64,000 bases of DNA from Lachnospiraceae bacterium (GTDB lineage Bacteria; Bacillota; Clostridia; Lachnospirales; Lachnospiraceae). The position numbers and the translations under genes were made by a program. The number at the start of each line of letters is the position of its first letter. Within the stretch, counting starts at the first letter, position 1. The notes beneath the pieces are model-generated. The model had not been told where the DNA came from. It ran no database searches and saw only the letters and a program-made list of their open reading frames with translations. The stretch is taken from assembly GCA_022797535.1 (NCBI GenBank), contig JAAWKU010000020.1:1-64000 (forward strand), read 5' to 3'. Positions 36,941 through 44,897 of the stretch are shown piece by piece.

Positions 36941-38630
36941 CCCCCTTCTCCTCCTCATATGTAATATCAACCATATACCTGGCCCTGTCTATCATTTCCA
37001 GCAGTTCAGCCTTCAAATCATTAACCCGCTGGGTACCGCCGGCAAATTCGTTCCCAGCAATTCTATGGGAAATATTGTCCAGCTGCGCTGTCATGGATGC
37101 CCGGTCTACCCCTGCTGCCTTGAATTTTTCCACATAGGAGATAATCTGATAGGCCAGTTCCTTGTACATGGTCAGAGCCGTTGTGGTGTTATCCAGCTGC
37201 ACCAGATCACCGGAGGACAGTTCCGTCAGATCCGTCCAATAATCCAGATAACCGATCTGGGCGTCTCCCGCCTTATTCTCCCTGCCGATCCGGGAATAAT
37301 ATGCGGCGATCTTCCCCAGGCGTCTGGCCCTCTCCACCTTAACCTCCTCCAGGACCACGGAATTTGCCGCAATATCCAGCCACTTTGTGGCCTGGGATTT
37401 GCTGCCCTTTTCTTCGTAGTAATAATAGTAGGCCAGCCCCAGGGCATAGGCAAATTCGTCATAGGCGGCCTGATTGGTCTTAAAGACAGCCTCGTTGGTT
37501 CTCCTTCCGTCATTCCCCATCAGAATTTCCCGCAGGATCTCATCCTCCCGGGCGCTCAGAATCCCGTCTTCCAGCAGCACGTCCTCCAGCAGATAAATAT
37601 ATGCATCTGCCTGAGAGGGATTCAGTTCAACAGCCGCCCGGCATTTCTCTATCTTGTCAGTGAATGTCACACTTCCCCGGGCGTCCTGCAGATACACATT
37701 GTAATTGTCCGCCTGGGTCTGGTCCGCCAGAACATGAAAGCCTGTCCCCAGGGCAAAGAGGGTCAGGGACAATGCCGCTGCGGCAGCAAATATTCCCAAT
37801 TTCCTGTTTTGATTTTTTCTGTATTCCCTGTCCAGTTCATAATAGTGCTCCAGTGCATACATCAGTTCCGCGCAGGACTGGTATCTCTCCTCCGGATTAT
37901 CCTGGGTGCATTTGAGCAGAATCTCCTCCAGGCCGGTGGACAGCGTCCCATCGTAATGTCTGATGGGATATCGGGTATAGGGTGGTTTACAGGGATCCTG
38001 TCCTGTGATCAGATGATGAAGAGTAGCTCCCAGACAATAGATGTCCGTTCTGGCGTCGGTCTGCCCCCTGCCCCCGAACTGTTCCGGGGCGGCGTAGCCG
38101 ATGGTCCCCAGACAGGTGGTATCCGCCAGGTTCTGCTCCTTGTACTCCCGGGCGATTCCAAAATCAATCAGCACCAGATTGCCGTCCGGCTTCAGCATCA
38201 CATTGGAGGGCTTCATGTCCCGATAGATAATCGCCGGGGTTTGGGAGTGGAGATATCCCAGCACATTGCACAATTGTTTTGCCCATTTAATCACACTTTC
38301 CTGGGACTGCGCTCCAAACTCCTGTATGGCGTCCGACAGAGGTTTGCCTTCAATGTAGTCCATGACAATGATAAAGGTATCCTCATCCTCTATTACATCT
38401 ACTATGCTGGGGAGATTGTCATGCCTGAGCTTCTTCAGCATATTGGTCTCCACCGTCAGTCCCTGCTTTACCTCCTCAAAATCCAGCCTGCCATCCTTGC
38501 GGACTTCTTTGATCGCCCAGGTTTTGTTTGCCTTCTCATTGATGGCCATGTACACAACGCTCATACCGCCACGACCGATCACATTCAGTATCTTATATTT
38601 GCCGTCAACCAGCGTTCCGATTTCCAACAT
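36933..38630 (-). CDS. Transmembrane Ser/Thr protein kinase with TPR-like extracellular part
   Basis: A 565-residue Hanks-type kinase. Glycine loop IGRGGMSVVY (about 18-27), ATP lysine in WAIKEV, catalytic loop YRDMKPSNVML (Tyr in place of the usual His of HRD, Asp kept), DFG as LIDFGIA, and APEQF are present. A basic stretch and a membrane helix (about 287-307) follow, then about 255 helical residues resembling TPR-like repeats, not PASTA. It follows the PP2C gene by 15 bases and belongs to the FHA-PP2C-kinase set at the end of the Tad cluster, suggesting control of pilus activity by threonine phosphorylation. Confidence 0.93.
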   Translation of the reverse strand: MLEIGTLVDGKYKILNVIGRGGMSVVYMAINEKANKTWAIKEVRKDGRLDFEEVKQGLTVETNMLKKLRHDNLPSIVDVIEDEDTFIIVMDYIEGKPLSDAIQEFGAQSQESVIKWAKQLCNVLGYLHSQTPAIIYRDMKPSNVMLKPDGNLVLIDFGIAREYKEQNLADTTCLGTIGYAAPEQFGGRGQTDARTDIYCLGATLHHLITGQDPCKPPYTRYPIRHYDGTLSTGLEEILLKCTQDNPEERYQSCAELMYALEHYYELDREYRKNQNRKLGIFAAAAALSLTLFALGTGFHVLADQTQADNYNVYLQDARGSVTFTDKIEKCRAAVELNPSQADAYIYLLEDVLLEDGILSAREDEILREILMGNDGRRTNEAVFKTNQAAYDEFAYALGLAYYYYYEEKGSKSQATKWLDIAANSVVLEEVKVERARRLGKIAAYYSRIGRENKAGDAQIGYLDYWTDLTELSSGDLVQLDNTTTALTMYKELAYQIISYVEKFKAAGVDRASMTAQLDNISHRIAGNEFAGGTQRVNDLKAELLEMIDRARYMVDITYEEEKGDE

Positions 38631-38645
38631 GCTGACATCCTCCGG

Positions 38646-39413
38646 TCAATATGTTCTGATGGTAATTACCGAGATATTGTCCCGCTCCTGACGCTGTTTG
38701 TTCAATTCTATCAACGCCAGTTCATTCTCCTTCATGCTTTCCGCACTGACCATCCGGGAGGGCTGAAGGTACGCATAAATCTCCTCCGGCGACACCTCAT
38801 GGCGAAAGCCATCGCTGCACAGCATATAGACCACATTCTGTCCAGGGGTGCCGAAAAAAAAGTCCGGACAGACCTCCTCCGAGGCTCCCACGCACTGCAG
38901 CAGCACACTGCGTCTCGGATCCGTCTCCGCTTCCTGCCAGGTCAGCTTTCCCTGCTGCACCTCCATGGCCACCACCGTCTGATCCCGGGTCAGCAGCCGC
39001 GCCGCGCAGCCCAGTTCATAGACGCGGCTATCCCCCACATTGACAATATAATACCGCTTTTCCGTCACCAGCAAAACGGCCACCGTAGTTCCCAGATTCA
39101 CTCCGCATCCAGCCCCATAGCTTCTCAACTGCCGGTTCTGCCCGGCGATGATATTGGTCCACTCCCGCCGGATCTCCGCATCCGTAATCCCTCTGGCGCA
39201 TAAAGCAGGAAGAACCTCCAGCACCCATTGGTGGAAAGCCTTCACAACACTGGCGCTGGCCACCTCCCCCCTGTCCAGTCCTCCCATACCATCACAGAGA
39301 ACCGCAAAGGCCATCTGCTCTCCGGCACAGGAAAGAATCTTAACATTCAGACTGTCCTGATTGGTACTCTTCACCCTGCCGATATCCGTACTTGCAGAAA
39401 CAATAAATTTCAT
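38646..39413 (-). CDS. PP2C-family Ser/Thr protein phosphatase
   Basis: About 255 residues. STNQDS near the start, VLCDGMGGLDRGEVAS (about 40), VNVGDSRVY (about 126), LCSDGF (about 201) and ERDNISVITI at the end are the metal-binding and structural motifs of PP2C enzymes. It is soluble and should remove phosphate from Ser/Thr placed by the kinase just downstream. The start may be GTG 39419 or ATG 39413; GAGG upstream fits both. A gap of about 180 bases to the FHA gene contains two diverged direct repeats around TTTGAC and GTGCACTG/ATGCACTG (39478-39575). Confidence 0.93.
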   Translation of the reverse strand: MKFIVSASTDIGRVKSTNQDSLNVKILSCAGEQMAFAVLCDGMGGLDRGEVASASVVKAFHQWVLEVLPALCARGITDAEIRREWTNIIAGQNRQLRSYGAGCGVNLGTTVAVLLVTEKRYYIVNVGDSRVYELGCAARLLTRDQTVVAMEVQQGKLTWQEAETDPRRSVLLQCVGASEEVCPDFFFGTPGQNVVYMLCSDGFRHEVSPEEIYAYLQPSRMVSAESMKENELALIELNKQRQERDNISVITIRTY

Positions 39414-39591
39414 TTCCACCTTTCCTCTTCCTGCATATTTCAGGCCAGTGTGCTGTCACATGTACTTCTCACAAGTTATTTGACGAAATCTAAACTTGCC
39501 GGTGCACTGGTTCCAGCAGCTGACCGATCAACTTATCCCAGGGAAGTCGTTTGACAAAATATATACCGATGCACTGTCCTGGGGCATTGTG

Positions 39592-41310
39592 TCAATATGC
39601 TCTGAATTCAAACTCTTCATCTGCCAATCTTACCCGCATGCCATGGGTAATCTCACACTCCCGGTTGCTCTCTATCTGCTGGTTGTCCACAAAAGTATGG
39701 TTGGTAGAATTGGTATCCATCACATAAAATCTGCCGTCCCGCATCAAAAAATTGGCATGGCTGCGGCTGACAGCGGAATTGTCGCTGACGAAATAATCTA
39801 CATAGCTCTTCTCCTTCCCCACTCGGAAAACAGGCTTTGTCAGCGGAATATGCTCATCTGTCCTGATTCGGATCAGGTATGGCTGTACCATCGGTGCCGG
39901 ATTCGCCCCCAGCACAGTGGTCTCTCCCATAGCCGCTCCCCCGCCCAGTACGGTGGTTTCACCAAAATGAACCTGCATCGGCTGATTGTTCTGCGAAGGA
40001 ATGGTCGCCTGGGGCATAACGGCCTGGGACTGCGCCGTTGCCGGCGGAGTCTGGGCAAACGTCTGCTGGGGTCCGGGCTGGGTCTGGGGGACAGCCCGCG
40101 GAATTGTCTGCTGTGCCCCAGGTATGGCCACATTGGCCATGGGCTTTGCCTTCTTTCCGGATTTTCCGCCCGCTTTTTTATCCCCTTTGATGTCTGTCTT
40201 TTTCTCGGGCTTCGGCTCCTTGGGCGCTTTGCCGCCAAACAGACTGAATCCTTTTTTCTCCTTTCCCTGAGGCGCCGCCGGGGATGGCTGTGGCATTTGA
40301 GGTACCGGCGCAGAAGGTCCGCCCGGCAGAACGCCCTGGTTCATAACGGCGTTTTGCGTCGGTATCCCACTCTGGTTCACAGCGGCATTCTGCGCCGGTA
40401 CTCCGCCCTGGTTCACAGCGCCGTTTTGCGCCGGTAGTCCTCCCTGGCTCATAACGGCGTTCTGCGCCGATACTCCTCCCTGGCTCATAGCGGCGTTCTG
40501 CGTTGGTACTCCCTGGCTCATAACGGCGTTCTGCGTCGGTACTCCTCCCTGGCTCATAGCGGCGTTCTGCGTCGGTACCACACTCTGGGAAGGGGATGCG
40601 CCCCGGGGAAAAGCAGCATTCTGTACGGAGACAGCGCTCTGGGTGGTGACGGTATTCTGCCCGGATACATTATTTTGCGCCGGTTCGGCAAACTGCGTCG
40701 GAGCCTGCCGCTCTGCGGGAACCACTGCCTCATCCGGCCTTTGCGCAGGATTCTCCGCGCCTGCCTCCAATCCTTCCAGCAATAGCTGAAAATCCTCCAG
40801 CAGAAAACCTGCCGGATTGTTCAGTCTGTTGATAATCTTCCCCACATAGTCTGTGTTTTCCGTAGCATCAAACTGGGCGGAAAACATAATGCTTTTAAAC
40901 AGCATCCCCACATCCGGCGTGTCATGTACCAGCTCCATCACAGGCACACAAACCATGGATACCTCCAGAGTACTGACATTGACAAAGATCTTGTCCGCGT
41001 CATAGAGAAAGCTGCTTCTGTCCAGCATATAATCGTCCGCATTCCGCAGAGCGTTACAGATCCCCAGAAACACACCTGTCAGTCTGTGGCGGTTGACGGC
41101 GCCCTCCAGCAGTTGCTTTAGGGAAACCTTAGCCGTGATATTGAATTTTACATACCTGGTGGTATCCAGTTGTGTGTATAACGCATGAGCCACTCCGGGA
41201 ATCCTATTGTTAGTGATCATTCCCAGCGTCATGGTATCCACCTCTGCCTCAGGGGGCAATTCCGCCACCAGATAGATACTGCTCCCCTGATTTTCAAACC
41301 CATAGTTCAT
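39592..41310 (-). CDS. FHA-domain protein with DUF6382-like N-terminus and repeat linker
   Basis: A 572-residue cytoplasmic protein. The first about 190 residues resemble DUF6382. A low-complexity linker follows with QNAAMSQGGVPT-type repeats and a basic KEPKPEKKTDIKGDKK patch. Then comes a tandem GETTVLGG / GETTVLGA (about 445-465) and a C-terminal FHA domain (FRVGKEKSYVDY, SRSHANF, DTNSTNHTFVD). FHA binds phosphothreonine. The ETTVLG pair just before it resembles the phospho-accepting ETT site of GarA/OdhI, so the neighbouring kinase may phosphorylate it and fold the FHA onto it. The link to the Tad machine is by context. Confidence 0.88.
   Translation of the reverse strand: MNYGFENQGSSIYLVAELPPEAEVDTMTLGMITNNRIPGVAHALYTQLDTTRYVKFNITAKVSLKQLLEGAVNRHRLTGVFLGICNALRNADDYMLDRSSFLYDADKIFVNVSTLEVSMVCVPVMELVHDTPDVGMLFKSIMFSAQFDATENTDYVGKIINRLNNPAGFLLEDFQLLLEGLEAGAENPAQRPDEAVVPAERQAPTQFAEPAQNNVSGQNTVTTQSAVSVQNAAFPRGASPSQSVVPTQNAAMSQGGVPTQNAVMSQGVPTQNAAMSQGGVSAQNAVMSQGGLPAQNGAVNQGGVPAQNAAVNQSGIPTQNAVMNQGVLPGGPSAPVPQMPQPSPAAPQGKEKKGFSLFGGKAPKEPKPEKKTDIKGDKKAGGKSGKKAKPMANVAIPGAQQTIPRAVPQTQPGPQQTFAQTPPATAQSQAVMPQATIPSQNNQPMQVHFGETTVLGGGAAMGETTVLGANPAPMVQPYLIRIRTDEHIPLTKPVFRVGKEKSYVDYFVSDNSAVSRSHANFLMRDGRFYVMDTNSTNHTFVDNQQIESNRECEITHGMRVRLADEEFEFRAY
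40325..40620. repeat. In-frame repeats in the linker of the FHA protein
   Basis: About nine imperfect units of 33-36 bp encode peptides such as QNAAMSQGGVPT and QNAVMNQGG. All keep the reading frame. Copy number may vary between strains, altering linker length. Confidence 0.8.
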
Positions 41311-41355
41311 ATCCTACCTCCCATTTCCGTTCCGTATATATGCGTGCGCTTTTTC

Positions 41356-42648
41356 TTATATATATGGCAAAAGTTTTATGTAGCTCCAGGTATCCTTCTC
41401 CTTGACAGCCGTCACGCCGTTGCTGGAAAATGGCAGACAATCCTCAAACTGGTATTCCATTCTGATCACATTGCTGGTGTTAATATACCCCCACAAGCCT
41501 CCCTGGCAAACCGCGCCCAGACCGATATTAAAGGATTTGGCCGCCTCGTACTGGGGTTCAATCACCATATTGCCCTGAGCGTCCACAAATCCCCACAACC
41601 CGTTCACGCACACCGCCGCCGGATCACTTCCGGCAAAGGGACAGGCATTGTCAAAGCCCGTCTCTGTAATGCGCAGGCCGTCCCCGTTGACCATGTAATA
41701 TTTACCGTCCTTTTGTACGAAGATCACGCCATTGTTGATACAGGTATTAAATTCATCCCGGAGCACATCATCAAACAGATAGTCCGTGATCATCTCCATA
41801 TCCGCATTGATCAGGGCCCATTTCCCGTCCTTCTTTACCGCCGCCACTCTGTTTTTAAAGTTCGTGGCATCCTCAAAGCGAATCTCCTGGGGCACTGTCA
41901 GGCTGCTGGTCATATAGTCATACCTTCCCTCCAGGGAAAACAGAATCCAGCCGTTGCTCACAAAACTGAGAAAATCCACCGGCAAGTCCGTTCTGGCCAC
42001 TTTGTATCCGGCATCGTTAATCATATACCACTCGTCCTCGTGATAAACCGCCGCATTTTTGCCCATAAAGAAGGAGGCGTCCTCATAGGTCGGCATCATT
42101 GTGTAATTGCCGTTTTGATTGATATAGCCATACAACTCTCCCATCCGCACCCGGGCAGTCTCTCCCAGGAATGGAGTTACCTCGCTGTACCCGCTGCCAA
42201 TGACACGATACATGACACTGCATTCCAGGTAGTACTCCCGGACCCGGTCCGTGGCTATGCCCTTCTCCCTGGCCTCCAGCGCCGTATCCAGTACCATCCG
42301 GTACATCTGCTGGTCGTAATAGTACTCACACAGCGCCTCATAGGCCGCACTCGATTCCGGAAAATAATCCACATAGGCTTTCACCGCCGCCATATAGGGA
42401 TCCGTCCCCAGATCTTTTGCCTGCTTCAGATATTCCTGATAGACGCCCTCATCGCTGGCGTCCAAATGGATTGCCCTGAGATAGTTCTGTACAGCCACAT
42501 AGGGAATTTCTCTGTCCGCATTCTGCCGGGCTACCGCCAGATACCCCGCATATTCTTCCTGATCCGCCGCCTGACCCTTCAGCATCATTACCGTCACCGT
42601 AATTCCTGCCAGCACCAATGCGATTACTGCAATGATCTTGACCTTCAT
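41356..42648 (-). CDS. WG-repeat protein with N-terminal membrane anchor
   Basis: A 430-residue protein with an N-terminal hydrophobic helix (IIAVIALVLAGITVTVMML) and no lipobox, so it is probably anchored and faces outside. A helical TPR-like region (about 30-160) is followed by about five WG-type repeats (GELYGYINQNG, DGKWALINADM, NGLWGFVDAQG, GGLWGYINTSN). These form beta structures of unknown role. It is 15 bases downstream of the prepilin peptidase gene and within the Tad cluster, where it could serve as a TadD-like assembly factor. Confidence 0.85.
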   Translation of the reverse strand: MKVKIIAVIALVLAGITVTVMMLKGQAADQEEYAGYLAVARQNADREIPYVAVQNYLRAIHLDASDEGVYQEYLKQAKDLGTDPYMAAVKAYVDYFPESSAAYEALCEYYYDQQMYRMVLDTALEAREKGIATDRVREYYLECSVMYRVIGSGYSEVTPFLGETARVRMGELYGYINQNGNYTMMPTYEDASFFMGKNAAVYHEDEWYMINDAGYKVARTDLPVDFLSFVSNGWILFSLEGRYDYMTSSLTVPQEIRFEDATNFKNRVAAVKKDGKWALINADMEMITDYLFDDVLRDEFNTCINNGVIFVQKDGKYYMVNGDGLRITETGFDNACPFAGSDPAAVCVNGLWGFVDAQGNMVIEPQYEAAKSFNIGLGAVCQGGLWGYINTSNVIRMEYQFEDCLPFSSNGVTAVKEKDTWSYIKLLPYI

Positions 42649-42663
42649 CCCGCTCTGTACCTC

Positions 42664-43329
42664 CTACATCCCTAAAAAAATACACAATGTAAATCCTATC
42701 AAAACAAATGGCGCCATGGGAATCGTGGATTTCCGTTCCACCCTTTTCATCGCCAGCAGTGTTATGGACACGATAGCCATCACCAGCAGGGATATCAGCA
42801 AAATGGAATATGTATTGTTCAGGCCATAGATCAACCCGATCACCAGAAACATTTTGGCGTCTCCCATTCCCAGCGCCGTTTTGGCAATCAGGGCTATAAC
42901 GATCAGCAGACCGCCCCAGATCCCACCGCCCAGCGCAGAAAAGGCCAAAGCCACGCGAATATCCGTATGAAGCAGAAATACTTCAATTCCTATTTCCAGC
43001 AGCCACAGGACCATCCCGGCCAGGATCAGGTGATTGGGGATGATCTTCTCCCGGTAATCCACCCATGCCATGGCCGCAAGCAGGAACATTACCCCAATGT
43101 TGAGATAGCACTGCACCGCTGTGTACTCGTTGCGATACCGCCCGTATGCGCCTGTGACCAATGCCGTCACCAGGATAATCAGCGTGAAAACCAACTCCCG
43201 TTTCCGCAGATCTACTTTAAAAAATGTTTTTATCCTTTTTCCTTCCTTTGGGAGAAAGGTGATGTAAGCATAGGTCAGATAGCCGCCCAGCAGGGCCAGC
43301 AGTATGCCCAGCAAATTAATCCATATCAT
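42664..43329 (-). CDS. Prepilin peptidase, A24 family (TadV/CpaA-like)
   Basis: A 221-residue membrane aspartic protease with about six to seven helices. The two catalytic aspartates appear in WVDYREKIIPN (about residue 89) and GMGDAKM (about 154), the GxGD signature. It cleaves the leader of Flp and TadE-type prepilins; it lacks the N-methylation domain of full PilD. The ATG overlaps the end of the upstream gene by 14 bases. Its clients in this cluster should be the Flp pilin at 54386 and the two TadE-like proteins. Confidence 0.92.
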   Translation of the reverse strand: MIWINLLGILLALLGGYLTYAYITFLPKEGKRIKTFFKVDLRKRELVFTLIILVTALVTGAYGRYRNEYTAVQCYLNIGVMFLLAAMAWVDYREKIIPNHLILAGMVLWLLEIGIEVFLLHTDIRVALAFSALGGGIWGGLLIVIALIAKTALGMGDAKMFLVIGLIYGLNNTYSILLISLLVMAIVSITLLAMKRVERKSTIPMAPFVLIGFTLCIFLGM

Positions 43330-44293
43330 CGTTTGCGTCCTCGTCGTTTATTTTTCTGTGTTCTACATGAAGTAGTTTACCTTTCGGTGAGTGCGTATAA
43401 GTTCTCTCCACACTTGCCTGGGACTTCCGAACATTTTTTCCATTGCCGGTGAAATAAAAGCGTGTTACGTTGTTTCCCTTTTCATCTTTGGGAAGTATCT
43501 CCAGCACAGGATCCGTCACTTTCTTCTTCCTTCCATGTAGGGAATGTGCTACTTCATCTATGCCCACACTTCTCCTGAAGTCCCACTGCCGCTTTCGGTT
43601 GGCTGGATTCTCATAATCCCACATATTCTTATAAAGCATTATGCGGATTACATCATTTTCCAGTTCCACATTCTCATGGCAGTTAGTAAATGCCTGCAGC
43701 TTCTGTTTGGAAATGTATTGGTAAAAGTCCCGGCCAAACCACATACAGTGGTAGGAGCCAAACCAGATTCCTGCCTCCACATGTGAATGTCCCGCATTAA
43801 ATTCAATATCAATTATTTCTTCTTTGGGCCTGTTGGGATGCTGGGTTGTCTTTTTTCCTTTTATACTTCCTTCAAAATGGCAATACCAGGAAATACTGTC
43901 CAGATTTTCCAGAAAGTTATCCATCGTAGAACATTTAAACGCAAATACTCCCTGCCCACTGCACATAGTATCTTCTATCATTCTCTCAATACGGGGGTTT
44001 TCCTCCTTAGTGTCTAAGCCGAATATAACCCGGCCATCCTCCTCTTTTACATAGGTAGAAAAATGTTCTTCCTTTGTCTTTATATACAGATCCATTTCTG
44101 CTTTTTCGACCACACTTTCTATCTCTTTCCTGAGTATTTCAGCATTATAGTTCATAAAATTATTGCCGATTGTACTGATGAGCATTTCATTCGGTTCTAT
44201 GATTTTGGCTATCTCCTCCACCCACATCAGCATATACTCTGTAGTGTAATATTCCTGCTTAATAGATAATTTATATAGTACATTGTTCTTCAT
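43316..44293 (-). CDS. Unknown protein in the Tad toxin region
   Basis: A 325-residue soluble protein that I do not recognise. The N-terminus has a helical acidic region; the middle holds aromatic patches (SISWYCHFEGS, AGIWFGSYHCMWFGRDFYQY), and the C-terminus is basic and charged. The start ATG 44293 has GAGGAG upstream. Base composition is more AT-rich than the kinase genes. It lies between the barstar-like gene and the prepilin peptidase gene, overlapping the latter. It might be an orphan immunity protein or a pilus accessory factor; neither is shown. Confidence 0.7.
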   Translation of the reverse strand: MKNNVLYKLSIKQEYYTTEYMLMWVEEIAKIIEPNEMLISTIGNNFMNYNAEILRKEIESVVEKAEMDLYIKTKEEHFSTYVKEEDGRVIFGLDTKEENPRIERMIEDTMCSGQGVFAFKCSTMDNFLENLDSISWYCHFEGSIKGKKTTQHPNRPKEEIIDIEFNAGHSHVEAGIWFGSYHCMWFGRDFYQYISKQKLQAFTNCHENVELENDVIRIMLYKNMWDYENPANRKRQWDFRRSVGIDEVAHSLHGRKKKVTDPVLEILPKDEKGNNVTRFYFTGNGKNVRKSQASVERTYTHSPKGKLLHVEHRKINDEDANDDMD

Positions 44294-44424
44294 TCTCAAA
44301 ACTCCTCTATCTTAATCTCAATTCCTGCTTCCTTTGTATTTTACGACAACATTATCATTAGGACACATTTGCTCAAATTGTTTGATAACCTATTGACAAC
44401 TTGGACAAGGAACTCTTTTCACTA

Positions 44425-44832
44425 CTAAATAACCAGATATACTATAAATGATCTTGGTTTTCCTTCTACTACATGCTCACAAACTTCTGATTCCCACCAA
44501 GGGAATACCAGCTTCTCAAATATATCTACGACAGTTTGCTTTTCGTATTGCTCTTCGCAAAGAAATTCACCGTAGTTTTTTATTACAATTGCTATGTTTT
44601 CTTCTCGAATCCATGTGAGATCACAGATCCAATCCGCATACCCATCATACCCTTCTGATAGAATTGGAAACTGGAATTTGGTCGAAACCTCCGTTAAATA
44701 ATCTGAGAGGACTTTACAATTCTCCCCTTCAATTTCCACACAAAAAATATTTGGATCGTTTCTTAAATTCAACAATATTTTATCAGCATTTTTCTGGCCA
44801 ATGCAAATTATTCTATTTTTCTTTTTTATCAC
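44425..44832 (-). CDS. Barstar-like immunity protein
   Basis: A 135-residue acidic cytoplasmic protein. FPILSEGYDGYADWICDLTW (about 55-74) matches the barstar segment that covers the barnase active site, where the pattern is roughly G-x-D-x-x-x-D-C-L-x-D-L; the following IAIVIKNYGEFL fits the next strand. Barstar blocks a barnase-type ribonuclease. The neighbour directly upstream (44898-46526) ends in a barnase-like domain, so pairing is strongly supported. The start is probably GTG 44832, with GGAAAGGGG some distance upstream. The gene is AT-rich relative to its surroundings, a sign of separate acquisition. Confidence 0.82.
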   Translation of the reverse strand: MIKKKNRIICIGQKNADKILLNLRNDPNIFCVEIEGENCKVLSDYLTEVSTKFQFPILSEGYDGYADWICDLTWIREENIAIVIKNYGEFLCEEQYEKQTVVDIFEKLVFPWWESEVCEHVVEGKPRSFIVYLVI

Positions 44833-44897
44833 TGTAAATGGTTTGACCCCTTTCCTGATTTTTCAGTTGGTTAAACATTTCTGGATCATTATAGCTC

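Noticed and set aside
37065-39203. Plus-strand open frame of 712 codons opposite the kinase and phosphatase genes
   Set aside because: Antisense shadow; no domain and no binding site, while both minus-strand genes are unmistakable.
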